A DNA stretch of 64,000 nucleotides. Source: Litorilituus lipolyticus. Its GTDB lineage: Bacteria; Pseudomonadota; Gammaproteobacteria; Enterobacterales; Alteromonadaceae. Location of the stretch: contig NZ_SAWY01000040.1 of assembly GCF_006439335.1 (NCBI RefSeq), positions 1 to 64,000 on the forward strand, given 5' to 3'. The notes under the pieces are model-generated. The model did no database searches, was not told where the DNA came from, and worked only from the letters and a program-made list of their open reading frames with translations. The position numbers and the translations under genes were made by a program. Shown in pieces: positions 28,304 through 37,114 of this stretch (the first letter of the stretch is position 1; each line of letters begins with the position of its first letter).

Positions 28304-29611
28304 CTAAGCCATATCTGGCTTTAACATCTCAAAACCATCTTTAAGTGATGCGACTAAGCTATCTATTTCTTTTTTACCCATTGCGGTGGATAAGGTGGCT
28401 GAGCAGGTATTAATCATCATAATGCCGTTATCAAATAAATGATCAAGTAGCTTGTTGATTAATAAACTTTCTTGCTTACTAATGTAGGCTTCACGGTAGT
28501 TATTTGGTGGTGTAGCTTTTAGATGAATTCTAAACATGCTACCAGCACCAGTAACACAAGCATTAATTCCTACCTCAGCAATTGCTTGATTTATTTGCTC
28601 CTTAGCATATTTTGCCAAATCATTAAGCTTAGTTACCGCAGCCTGATCAAAATCTTTCATAGCAGCATAACCTGCTGTCATTGTGATAGGGTTTGCAGAA
28701 AATGTTCCTGAATGTGGTAGCAGTACTTTTTCTTGCGTGGGATCTAACACTTTCATTACGTCGTCGCTGCCAGCTAAAGCACCAGCAGGGAAGCCGCCAC
28801 CAATCACTTTTCCCATGGCAGTTAAATCAGGTTTGACATCATAATTTTGTTGGGCGCCTGCAAAGTTCGTTCTAAAAGTGATTACCTCATCAAACACTAA
28901 TAAGGATTGATTATCACGTGTCCATTGATATAACGCATTAATAAAGTCGTTATCTGCAGGGATTAAACCCACTCGATGCGGAAGTAAATCAACTAAAATA
29001 CAGGCAATATCCTCTTTATGTTGATTCAATATATTGATGGCGCGTTCAATATCGTTAAATGGGATAACAACTACATCGTCTAAGGCTTTTTCAGGCGTAC
29101 CAACGGCTACAGGAATACTGCTTGGTTTATCAATGTCGCCCCAATTAGACGGGTTAGCGGTTTGGCTAACTTCAGCATAATCATAAGCACCATGATAAGC
29201 ACCTTCTACTTTCGCTATTTTGGCTTTACCCGTATAAGCTCGGGAAGCTTTTAGCATTGCCATCACAGCTTCAGTGCCAGAATTAACAAAGCGAATCTTG
29301 TCAAAACTTGGTACACGATCGCAAAGCAATTGTGCATAGTTAACTTCACTTTCTGTTGCCATGGTAAAGCAACTGCCTTTGGTAAGTTGTTCTGATACCG
29401 CATTTACAATCGCAGGATAGGCATGGCCATGAATTAGTGATGCCATGTTATTGGCAAAGTCTATTCGACTAACCCCTTCAATATCTGTGACATAGCAGCC
29501 TTCGCCTTTTTCTGCATAGAATGGGTGAGGCTTTCTAAAAATAGTGTTTCGACTAACACCGCCGGGCAGTACTTGTAATGCTTGCTCAAATAATTGTTCG
29601 CTTTTACTCAT
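28304..29611 (-). CDS. Class III aminotransferase, glutamate-semialdehyde / beta-amino-acid type
   Basis: A PLP enzyme of 435 residues of the subgroup that includes glutamate-1-semialdehyde aminomutase (HemL) and the beta-phenylalanine aminotransferase of Variovorax. K268 in MGKVIGGGFPAG is the PLP lysine, D241-E242 (FDEV) holds the pyridine ring region, and NSGTEAVMAML binds the phosphate. LPHSGTFSANPITMTAGYAAM closely matches, from memory, the beta-phenylalanine enzyme. It is not HemL proper: gene context and the N-terminal FRKPHPFYAEKGEG argue against that. It lies between pcaJ and pcaF, so its product may be 3-oxoadipate from a 3-amino acid; this is inference. Confidence 0.8.
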   Translation of the reverse strand: MSKSEQLFEQALQVLPGGVSRNTIFRKPHPFYAEKGEGCYVTDIEGVSRIDFANNMASLIHGHAYPAIVNAVSEQLTKGSCFTMATESEVNYAQLLCDRVPSFDKIRFVNSGTEAVMAMLKASRAYTGKAKIAKVEGAYHGAYDYAEVSQTANPSNWGDIDKPSSIPVAVGTPEKALDDVVVIPFNDIERAINILNQHKEDIACILVDLLPHRVGLIPADNDFINALYQWTRDNQSLLVFDEVITFRTNFAGAQQNYDVKPDLTAMGKVIGGGFPAGALAGSDDVMKVLDPTQEKVLLPHSGTFSANPITMTAGYAAMKDFDQAAVTKLNDLAKYAKEQINQAIAEVGINACVTGAGSMFRIHLKATPPNNYREAYISKQESLLINKLLDHLFDNGIMMINTCSATLSTAMGKKEIDSLVASLKDGFEMLKPDMA

Positions 29612-29680
29612 GATAATTTCTCAATTCTGCACTAATACTCGTTTTTATAGCGTGTAATGGTATGTTGGTTAGCAAGGGGA

Positions 29681-30394
29681 TTAGCCCAATGCATTGATTA
29701 ACTCAACTCCTGTTCTTGCTTGTACGTACTCAAAACTTACTTCAGGTGCAAGTTCTGTTAACACTAGCCCTTGAGCGGTCACGTCTATCACCGCTAAGTC
29801 ACTGTAAATTCGACTCACAACTCCTTGTCCCGTTAGCGGGAATGTGCACTCAGGTAATATTTTTGCTTCCCCATTTTTAGTGGTGTGCTGGGTAATAATG
29901 TAGATAGTTTTAACACCTGCTACTAAGTCCATAGCACCACCTACTGCAGGAATTGCATCAGCAGCACCTGTTGACCAGTTGGCTAAATCACCTTTTGCTG
30001 ATACTTGCATTGCGCCTAGTACACATACATCGATGTGGTTACCACGAATCATGGCAAAGCTGTCTCCGTGATGAAAATACGATGCTCCAGGAATTGCTGT
30101 TACGGGTTTTTTGCCCGCATTAATTAAGTCAGGATCTAATTCATCTTCACTAGGTGCGGTTCCCATGCCTAGTAAACCGTTTTCAGTGTGATAAATTACT
30201 TCTCGTCCATCGGGCACGTATTGGGCTACTTTTTCTGGAATACCTATGCCTAAGTTAACATAGCTTCCATCTTCAATGTCCTGCGCGCAGCGCTTGGCCA
30301 TTTGCTCTCTATTCCAACCTACTTGTTGCATATCTCGCTCAGGTTTAGCGTTTTTGGCGTTTTCTTGAGCTGCTTTTGATACTGATTGATTCAT
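29681..30394 (-). CDS. pcaJ: 3-oxoadipate CoA-transferase subunit B
   Basis: The beta subunit of the transferase that moves CoA from succinyl-CoA to 3-oxoadipate. It has 237 residues, with E71 in TENGLLGMG as the catalytic glutamate and the glycine-rich GGAMDLVAG. The first 25 residues form an extra polar N-terminal tail not usual for the family. It starts three bases after the pcaI stop, with GGGGAATA as ribosome site, so the subunits are translated together. The related acetoacetate or succinyl-CoA transferases (ScoB) are the alternative; pcaF nearby and the PcaI-like partner favour 3-oxoadipate. Confidence 0.9.
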   Translation of the reverse strand: MNQSVSKAAQENAKNAKPERDMQQVGWNREQMAKRCAQDIEDGSYVNLGIGIPEKVAQYVPDGREVIYHTENGLLGMGTAPSEDELDPDLINAGKKPVTAIPGASYFHHGDSFAMIRGNHIDVCVLGAMQVSAKGDLANWSTGAADAIPAVGGAMDLVAGVKTIYIITQHTTKNGEAKILPECTFPLTGQGVVSRIYSDLAVIDVTAQGLVLTELAPEVSFEYVQARTGVELINALG

Positions 30395-30396
30395 GG

Positions 30397-31131
30397 TTAT
30401 TCCCCGGCTACTTTGTTCATAGGAGGGTAAACAACCCCATCCTTGACTAATTGAGACTCTTGTTGAGGGTTAGCGACTTCAATAATACGATTAACGAAGA
30501 TCCCTGGTGTAACAACATGCTCAGGATTTATATCACCCAGCGCTACAACTTGGTTTACTTGTACTAAGGTATTCGTTGCCGCCATCGCCATAATTGGGGC
30601 AAAATTTCGTGCTGTTTTATTGAAAATTAGGTTGCCATATCGATCTGCACATTTTGCTTTGATTAATGCAAAGTCTGCCTTTAGGCTACGTTCCATAACA
30701 TAGTCATGACCGTCGAAGTTTCTAATTTCTTTGCCTTTGGCTAACGGTGTACCAACAGAAGTTTTAGTATAAAAAGCCGGAACACCCGCGCCGCCAGCCC
30801 TAATACGCTCGGCTAGAGTGCCTTGAGGGACTAACTCTAATTGAATTTTATTATTACGATATAGCTCGGGAAAAACTAAAGAGTTAGCGGTGCGTGGATA
30901 AGAGCAAATCATTTTAGCTACTTGATTGTTTTCGATAAGTGCCGCTAAGCCTACGCGCCCACTCCCTGTATTATTATTAATGACGGTTAGATCTTTTGCA
31001 CCATGGTCTATAAGAGCATGGATAAGTTCTATTGGACTACCCGCTTCACCGAAACCGCCAATCATTACGGTATCGCCATCTTTTATATCTGCAACGGCTG
31101 TGGCACAGCTTGAGATGTTTTTATCAATCAT
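30397..31131 (-). CDS. pcaI: 3-oxoadipate CoA-transferase subunit A
   Basis: The alpha subunit of 244 residues. The CoA-binding glycine motif GGFGEAGSP is present near residue 27, and the sequence tracks pseudomonad PcaI as I remember it (VPQGTLAERIRAGGAGVPAF; ARNFAPIMAMAA; PEHVVTPGIFVNRI). I start at the ATG at 31131; a GTG two codons upstream (31137) is possible. It is the first gene of the array and is divergent from the IclR regulator, with a PcaR-like box between them. Confidence 0.92.
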   Translation of the reverse strand: MIDKNISSCATAVADIKDGDTVMIGGFGEAGSPIELIHALIDHGAKDLTVINNNTGSGRVGLAALIENNQVAKMICSYPRTANSLVFPELYRNNKIQLELVPQGTLAERIRAGGAGVPAFYTKTSVGTPLAKGKEIRNFDGHDYVMERSLKADFALIKAKCADRYGNLIFNKTARNFAPIMAMAATNTLVQVNQVVALGDINPEHVVTPGIFVNRIIEVANPQQESQLVKDGVVYPPMNKVAGE

Positions 31132-31191
31132 TTGCACTACTCATTGTGTAGATAAAGAATGTTCAATATCTATTGTTAGTTAAAACAAGTT

Positions 31192-31206
31192 GTGCGCAAT
31201 GCGAAC
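31192..31206 (-). promoter_or_regulatory. PcaR-like operator, GTTCG-N5-CGCAC
   Basis: On the minus strand the 15-mer GTTCGCATTGCGCAC lies about 60 bases before pcaI. As I recall it, the Pseudomonas PcaR site is GTTCGATAATCGCAC, giving the same outer five bases on both sides. A further half-site, CGAAC, follows at about 31221-31225. An IclR-family regulator gene lies on the other side. Confidence 0.6.
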
Positions 31207-31328
31207 ACTTGTTACTATGTCGAACATTAGTGTAAGTCTCAGTAAATTGATTGTCAAAAATAGAACAGGTAAAAGATGATGACGATCAAAAAAATTAAAT
31301 AAAAGCTGTATCGTAGAAGGGGATTTCT

Positions 31329-32096
31329 ATGTCAGAAGACATAAAACCGACGGAGTTAGTTCAATCATTAGTAAAAGGGTTGGTAGTTATTCAAGCGTTT
31401 AACCAACAACGACCTGCGATGACTTTATCGGAAGTGGCAAGTGTTACCGGTTATACACGGGCGGCTACAAGACGTTTTTTGCTTACCTTAGTTAATGAAG
31501 GTTTTGCTAAACAAGAAGGTAAACTTTTTTCATTGACGGCTAAGGTGCTTAATTTAGGCTTTGCCTATCTTTCTACGGTTGATGTTTGGCATAACGCTAA
31601 ACCCATCATGGAACAACTTGTTGAACAATTAAATGAGTCGTGCTCTGCTGCTGTTCTTGATGGCAATGACGTTGTTTATGTTGCTCGCGTTGCAACAACT
31701 AAACGTATTATGTCGATAACTTTAAATGTAGGAACAAGGTTACCCGCTATATCTACTTCAATGGGGCGTATGCTGCTTGCTTCATTATCTGATTCAGCAC
31801 TTGATGAATATTTAAATCAATGCGATTTAGTCAAACATACTCAATATACATTAGTTGATAAAGTCGCTCTCAAAGCGGATATCTTGCAAGTTAGGACACA
31901 AGGCTATTCAATTGTTGAGCAAGAGTTTGAACTGGGCTTAACCTCCATTTCAGTGCCTGTTCATAACGGGGCAGGCGAAGTGATTGCCGCGCTAAATGTC
32001 AGTACACATATGTCGCAAACGGCAAGACAACAAATCCTTGAAGTTATATTGCCAGCGCTCAAACACAGTGTGAAAAGGATTGAGCAGTTAGGATAA
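31329..32096 (+). CDS. IclR-family regulator, PcaR/PobR-like
   Basis: A regulator of 255 residues. The winged helix-turn-helix is at about residues 10-70 (LSEVASVTGYTRAATRRFLLTL) and the GAF-like effector domain follows (LNESCSAAVLDGNDVVYVAR; NVGTRLPAISTSMGRMLLA). The last motif is typical of PcaR, PobR and PcaU. AAGGGG precedes the ATG. It is divergent from pcaI and most likely responds to 3-oxoadipate or its precursor and activates the pcaIJ array; whether it is PcaR in the strict sense is not certain. Confidence 0.9.
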   Translation: MSEDIKPTELVQSLVKGLVVIQAFNQQRPAMTLSEVASVTGYTRAATRRFLLTLVNEGFAKQEGKLFSLTAKVLNLGFAYLSTVDVWHNAKPIMEQLVEQLNESCSAAVLDGNDVVYVARVATTKRIMSITLNVGTRLPAISTSMGRMLLASLSDSALDEYLNQCDLVKHTQYTLVDKVALKADILQVRTQGYSIVEQEFELGLTSISVPVHNGAGEVIAALNVSTHMSQTARQQILEVILPALKHSVKRIEQLG

Positions 32097-32237
32097 GTGC
32101 AATTTTTTGGATATTTGTTTAAGAGATACGTGTTATTTCGATAAATATTTGGCTGTAGCAGTAAAGCTGTGTTTTAATAGTTCGAGCACTGTAATAATAA
32201 ACAGTATCTTTTGGTTTGAAAACAATTAGAGCATTGT

Positions 32238-33569
32238 ATGGATTTTTCTATTACTCAGTCCCCTTTATTTCCAGTAGCAGCCATTGTTGTTTGTTTTTTT
32301 CTATTGCTAGGTTTCATTATTATTGCCAAATTGTCAAAACTGCAAGCGCAATTGGTTGAGCAAAAAGTAAGCCACGGGGAATATATTGATGACGTTATAT
32401 CAAAGCAAATCAAACAATTAAAAGAAAGTAATGAATCTAGCTTTTTACTGGCACATCAAAAGCAAGAGTTAGTCTTGGTCAATATGTTTGAACAAAAAAT
32501 GGCTGATTTACGTATTAAACTATTGCGTCAATTAGCTGAGCAGAAAGATCAACAAAATCAAAACCAGTCACAGTCTCTTGATCAAATTATTAATCATTTA
32601 AACAATACAGCAAAGGATAATAGAGAAGAGTTAGCAAAATCGTTAGCGCAATCAAGTGAGCAAATGACTCAACGCATTGATGGTTTAACCCAAGCCACAG
32701 ATAAACGCTTACAAGATATTAGTGGCCAAGTTGAAAAGCGTTTAGCAGAAGGCTTTGAGAAAACCACAAAGACATTTAGTGATATTTTGCAAAGACTTGC
32801 TTTAATTGATGACGCTCAGAAAAAAATTACAGAATTATCGAGTAATGTAGTGAGTTTGCAGGAAGTATTAGCTGATAAGCGCTCTCGTGGTGCTTTTGGT
32901 GAGGTACAGTTGAATGCACTATTACGTAATGTGCTGCCCGAGCAAAGTTTCAAATTGCAACATACCTTGTCAAACGGCAAGGTCGCAGATTGCATACTAT
33001 TTTTACCACAGCCCACGGGTAACGTTGTGATTGATTCTAAATTTCCATTAGAGAGCTTTCAAAAAATGATGGATAATGAGTCGGCTGAGTTGGAGCGAAA
33101 GGTCGCATTAAGGCAATTTAAAACAGACATTAAAAAACACATTAATGATATTAGTGATAAATATCTAATCGATAAAGAAACTGCTGATGGCGCTATTATG
33201 TTTATACCCGCTGAAGCCATATTTGCTGAAATACATGGACATCAAAATGACTTAGTTGATTATGCTAATAAAAAACGTGTATGGCTTGCTTCTCCAACTA
33301 CATTGATGGCGATTTTAACTACTGCTCGTTCAGTGTTAAAAGATGAAGCAACCCGCAAACAAGTACATATCATACAAGCCCATTTATCTCATCTATCAAA
33401 AGACTTTGATCGCTTTAAAGGACGTTTTGCTAATTTAGCTAAGCATATTGATCAAGCTGCGAGTGATGTAAAACAAATTCATACATCAGCGGATAAAATA
33501 TCGACACGTTTTGAAAAAATAGAACAAGTAGAATTAGTTGATGAAGCGCTAGAGCTTCTCGAGGAGTAA
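32238..33569 (+). CDS. rmuC: DNA recombination protein RmuC
   Basis: A 443-residue protein of the RmuC family, which limits recombination between short inverted repeats. There is an N-terminal membrane helix (about residues 10-28), a long coiled coil rich in Gln/Lys (about 30-195) and the C-terminal nuclease-like domain with RGAFGEVQLNALLRNVLPE and VVIDSKFPLESF. The spacing of DSK fits the PD-(D/E)xK-type fold attributed to the family. It stands alone, with a hairpin after the stop. Confidence 0.92.
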   Translation: MDFSITQSPLFPVAAIVVCFFLLLGFIIIAKLSKLQAQLVEQKVSHGEYIDDVISKQIKQLKESNESSFLLAHQKQELVLVNMFEQKMADLRIKLLRQLAEQKDQQNQNQSQSLDQIINHLNNTAKDNREELAKSLAQSSEQMTQRIDGLTQATDKRLQDISGQVEKRLAEGFEKTTKTFSDILQRLALIDDAQKKITELSSNVVSLQEVLADKRSRGAFGEVQLNALLRNVLPEQSFKLQHTLSNGKVADCILFLPQPTGNVVIDSKFPLESFQKMMDNESAELERKVALRQFKTDIKKHINDISDKYLIDKETADGAIMFIPAEAIFAEIHGHQNDLVDYANKKRVWLASPTTLMAILTTARSVLKDEATRKQVHIIQAHLSHLSKDFDRFKGRFANLAKHIDQAASDVKQIHTSADKISTRFEKIEQVELVDEALELLEE

Positions 33570-33577
33570 GTATAAAA

Positions 33578-33605
33578 AAGGCAATATCTGCAACATATTG
33601 CCTTA
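33578..33605. terminator. Shared terminator, rmuC / solute-binding protein
   Basis: Ten-base stem AAGGCAATAT / ATATTGCCTT with a seven- to eight-base loop. The T run is strong on the minus strand (six T), so it mainly serves the minus-strand operon ending at 33635; the plus-strand side is T-poor. Confidence 0.75.
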
Positions 33606-33634
33606 GTATTCAATTTTAGTTGTATAGGTGGCTC

Positions 33635-34045
33635 TTAATTAACGACTTTTACAGAGTCATTCACTTTACTTCTATCTACATAGCCAATTGCATTAGGATT
33701 GGAGGCAATAAAAGAGATAACGTCTTCTTCACTTGACAGCTCTTTTAGCGGTTTACCTTTACCAGTAAAGATTAATTTTGACCAATAAGCCTTAACTTGC
33801 GATTTGGATTTTCCGAGTACTTGTTGCTGAAAACTATCTCGCACGGCGCTACTAGATTTTAAATTAATAGCTTTAACCGATTCACCGTTTGTGAATGTTT
33901 TGCTTTTGCCAAGAAAAATCTTACTGATATCGCTCTTGCTTAGGTCACTGTTATTACTAGGGTTGATTATTACGGCAATATCCGCAAATGCAGTAAAACT
34001 AATTAAGCTAACTAAAAGAGTAATTATGTTTGTTGGTAACTTCAT
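33635..34045 (-). CDS. Small PstS-like periplasmic binding protein
   Basis: A secreted protein of 136 residues with a signal peptide (about residues 1-22, ending SFTAFA) and a half-size phosphate-binding-protein-like domain: IAVIINPSNNSDLSKSDISKIFLGKSKTFTNG and VKAYWSKLIFTGKGKP. Such short, single-lobe PstS relatives usually lie next to chemoreceptors or porins and not in full ABC operons. I use the ATG at 34045, with AAGGAG six bases upstream; the longer frame from 34099 overlaps the porin gene. It is the last gene of a chemoreceptor-porin-binding protein operon. Confidence 0.8.
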   Translation of the reverse strand: MKLPTNIITLLVSLISFTAFADIAVIINPSNNSDLSKSDISKIFLGKSKTFTNGESVKAINLKSSSAVRDSFQQQVLGKSKSQVKAYWSKLIFTGKGKPLKELSSEEDVISFIASNPNAIGYVDRSKVNDSVKVVN

Positions 34046-34055
34046 CTTATACTCC

Positions 34056-35195
34056 TTAAAATACTGTAACCAATGCAGCACGTAATAACCCTGCATCATT
34101 ATTGTTATTAAGTTTGTTAGAAAAATCTGTATATTCTAATTTAATAGCAGCAGAGTCATGGAAGTCATACCTTACCCCGACAGTGACATATTCTTCTTCA
34201 GTTTCCTGACCCATTAAAAAGCCTTCTGTTGTCCCTTTTAGAAAATCAATATCGGGATGTAAGCCATAAGGTATATCAGAGGTGTAAATGTCACTTGTAT
34301 TTTCGTCAACACCATATGTGATATGCACAAGTACACTATCAAATTGATAACCCGCCATCACATAGTAAGACTCTTCTTCTGCTAATGGTGAGTTGTCTAT
34401 TTCAAGGTTAGTATATTCACCAACAACAATTATAGCGTCATAATTAATTTGAAAACCTAACTCAAGGAATGAAGAGGAGTCCTCAGAAATAGTGGTATTA
34501 TTAGCGACATCTTCAAAGCCTGCTTGACTCCAACCCTGAGCTAAACCTTCAAGGTCAGAAAATGGCATAGTTGTATCGGCAATAAAATAACTTGCTCTTA
34601 ACGTTAGCCAATCGTAAGTAAAAGTTGTTGCAAGACCAGTTAAGTCACTAACATCTGGGGTTATGGTGTCGCCAAAACCAGTAAATTCATCGGTAATCCT
34701 ACCGTAGATACCATGAAATGATGCATCCACTTCACCAAATGAGGTGGAATAGATGGCACTTAAGCCATCATAAGTGTCAAAGACTAAATCATAAACACCT
34801 TTTGGGGGAGAAATCCAAGGATATGCATACGATACGTCAAGAAAGTCTGAATACATGTAAAAAGGTGCACGTTGACGTCCTGCCAGAATACGCAGTTCGT
34901 CAGTAGCATCATAGCTGAGAAAAGCCCATTTAAATTCAGGGTCCCAATCATCAGCACCTTTTGAAGCGAGTTGAATGGTTACACCTAAGCCTTCTCCTAA
35001 ATCACTTGATGCCTGCAGAGCAAAGATTGAGCCTTCTTTAAAGTCGATAGTGTCATCATAGCCATATAAATTGTCGTTACTCGAGGTTGTTGTGCCTGCA
35101 ACAATTGAAGCAAAGCCATTAAAGGTTATTTCAGCTTGAGATGGTAAAGCGATCAAAGCTGCCATTAAGGATGTAAACGCTAATTTTTTCTTCAT
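34056..35195 (-). CDS. Outer-membrane porin-like protein
   Basis: A protein of 379 residues with a signal peptide (about 1-21, ending PSQAE) and a beta-rich, Tyr/Asp-rich mature chain that alternates short strands and ends in the aromatic residue Phe (ALVTVF), as outer-membrane beta barrels do. Segments such as GRQRAPFYMYSDFLDVSYAYPW fit general porins. The channel specificity is unknown. It lies 32 bases downstream of the chemoreceptor gene and 10 bases upstream of the small binding protein; all three are probably on one transcript. Confidence 0.8.
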   Translation of the reverse strand: MKKKLAFTSLMAALIALPSQAEITFNGFASIVAGTTTSSNDNLYGYDDTIDFKEGSIFALQASSDLGEGLGVTIQLASKGADDWDPEFKWAFLSYDATDELRILAGRQRAPFYMYSDFLDVSYAYPWISPPKGVYDLVFDTYDGLSAIYSTSFGEVDASFHGIYGRITDEFTGFGDTITPDVSDLTGLATTFTYDWLTLRASYFIADTTMPFSDLEGLAQGWSQAGFEDVANNTTISEDSSSFLELGFQINYDAIIVVGEYTNLEIDNSPLAEEESYYVMAGYQFDSVLVHITYGVDENTSDIYTSDIPYGLHPDIDFLKGTTEGFLMGQETEEEYVTVGVRYDFHDSAAIKLEYTDFSNKLNNNNDAGLLRAALVTVF

Positions 35196-35226
35196 CAGTA
35201 AATACCTATGGTTTCATGTTATTAAT

Positions 35227-36846
35227 TTACACTTTAAATTGTAATGCTATTTTTTCTAATTCTGAGGCGAGATCTGTTAGTTCATTACTCACTTGGGCTA
35301 TTTCAGAAGAAGCGTTCGAAGCATCTTCTGCAGACTGTTGAATGTCATCAACATGCTGAACCATTAGTTTTGAAACTTCAGTTTGCTGTTGAGTTGAATG
35401 AGCGATTTCATCATTCATTGTAGATATCGTGCTAATGGCACTGGTAATTTCAAGAAGACTATCACCCGCTTGATTAGCACTTTTTACGCTATTTTCAACG
35501 CCGCTAATAGAGCTTTCCATAGTATGCACAGCTTTACTCGCCGCACTTTGCAGTTGATCTAACATTTGGTTAATTTGCTGAGTAGACTCTTGTGTTCGAG
35601 AAGCAAGATTTCGCACTTCATCTGCTACAACTGCAAAACCTCGTCCTTGCTCTCCAGCTCTTGCTGCTTCGATGGCAGCATTTAAAGCTAGTAAGTTGGT
35701 TTGTTCAGCAATACCACGTATAACCTCTAACACGACATTAACTTTGTTAGTATCATCGTTAAGCTGATTAATAATTTCAGAAGATTCTTGGATAACTTCT
35801 GATAATTGCCTTATTTCAACGACGGTTTTATCGACAACATCCTTACCATTGCTTGCTTCGTCATTGGCATTTCTTGCTGAAGATACTGCATCTGCAGCAT
35901 TTGATGTGATTGCTTGAACACTGTGACTCATTTCCTCAACGGAATGTTTAGAAGCATTGATACTTTCTGTTTGTCTTTCAAATGAGCTGATTGTTTCGTT
36001 AGACAAGTTTTGAATGTTATTTGCCGTTTGAGCCAATGGCACGGCAGTATCGACAACATTTTTAATGACGCTTTGAAGTTTTTCAATAAAACTATTGAAC
36101 CAGAAAACCAAATCCCCAATTTCATCTTTATTTGAGGTGGTTAATCGTACTGTTAGATCACCATTATCTTGCGCAATATTTTTTAACGAAGAAATAATAC
36201 TTTGTAGGCTTTTATTAATTGAGTTTGCAATAGGGTATGAGGTAGTAAATAGGATGATAATGGTGACTAAGCCAATAATAATCCCAATAGTTGACGTTGA
36301 CTCGACTTTACTACTTACCGATTCAAAAGCATGATTAAAGGATTGGTTCTTTTCATTTTGAAATTTTGATAATTTGTCTTGCAAGGCATTCAGTTTATCG
36401 ACCATAGAAGCACTTCTACTTTCCAGGGTGCTAAAGTCCATGGTGCCATCAACCATTTCTTGAGATAAACCATGAGCTTGCTGATAATAGTCATTAAAAT
36501 CAGCTAACAATTGCTTTAAAAAAGCAGCGTTGTTTTGGTTAATGCTATATGAGTTTTTAATTTTGTTTCTAAATTCTTCAGCATAATTATTAGATGTATC
36601 TAGTAGTTCTGTTTCTCCCATGGTGACAGCACTACTTAATGTTTCTTTAATTTTGTCTAAATAAAGTAAGCCAAACTCCGATGTTTTTAAGTACTTGTAT
36701 TCAACAGCATATGCGTCATCTAGTTGATTCACAATTTGTGACATTGCCACTAGACTCGTAATTAAGTAAATGGAAAAACCAATAGTGCCTACGATAGGAA
36801 TGAGTAGTATTTTGATACGAATGGGTAGAGTTTTAAATGAAACCAT
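35227..36846 (-). CDS. Methyl-accepting chemotaxis protein
   Basis: A chemoreceptor of 539 residues. TM1 is at about 13-33, a short periplasmic helical bundle of about 150 residues follows, TM2 at about 187-208 ([20 protein letters not shown]), then HAMP and the signalling domain with [20 protein letters not shown]. No docking pentapeptide at the C-terminus. It leads the operon with the porin and the small binding protein, suggesting that it senses a compound bound by the latter; this is inference. Confidence 0.9.
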   Translation of the reverse strand: MVSFKTLPIRIKILLIPIVGTIGFSIYLITSLVAMSQIVNQLDDAYAVEYKYLKTSEFGLLYLDKIKETLSSAVTMGETELLDTSNNYAEEFRNKIKNSYSINQNNAAFLKQLLADFNDYYQQAHGLSQEMVDGTMDFSTLESRSASMVDKLNALQDKLSKFQNEKNQSFNHAFESVSSKVESTSTIGIIIGLVTIIILFTTSYPIANSINKSLQSIISSLKNIAQDNGDLTVRLTTSNKDEIGDLVFWFNSFIEKLQSVIKNVVDTAVPLAQTANNIQNLSNETISSFERQTESINASKHSVEEMSHSVQAITSNAADAVSSARNANDEASNGKDVVDKTVVEIRQLSEVIQESSEIINQLNDDTNKVNVVLEVIRGIAEQTNLLALNAAIEAARAGEQGRGFAVVADEVRNLASRTQESTQQINQMLDQLQSAASKAVHTMESSISGVENSVKSANQAGDSLLEITSAISTISTMNDEIAHSTQQQTEVSKLMVQHVDDIQQSAEDASNASSEIAQVSNELTDLASELEKIALQFKV

Positions 36847-37114
36847 CAGATGTAAAGCCCCGTATTATTCTTAATTAAATAAGTTTCCTTTTTGAGTATA
36901 GTCAAAATATGAAAAAGTGACTGATACATAACAATAAATATTAATTTATCGATGAAAACTCACAAAAAATGACTATGGACTTGGTTTATTTATAAATGGA
37001 TGTGAGTGAAGGGAAGTATTTAATTAGTAAAACATTAGGTTTGATATAAGAAAGGAAGTAAAAAGAGCGTTTCTCCCTTTCTTAAGGTGCGTTGTTTAAA
37101 GCCGAAGTGAGGGT

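Noticed and set aside
28304..29611. HemL (glutamate-1-semialdehyde aminomutase)
   Set aside because: Same fold class, but position between pcaJ and pcaF and closer likeness to beta-amino-acid aminotransferases argue for a catabolic role.
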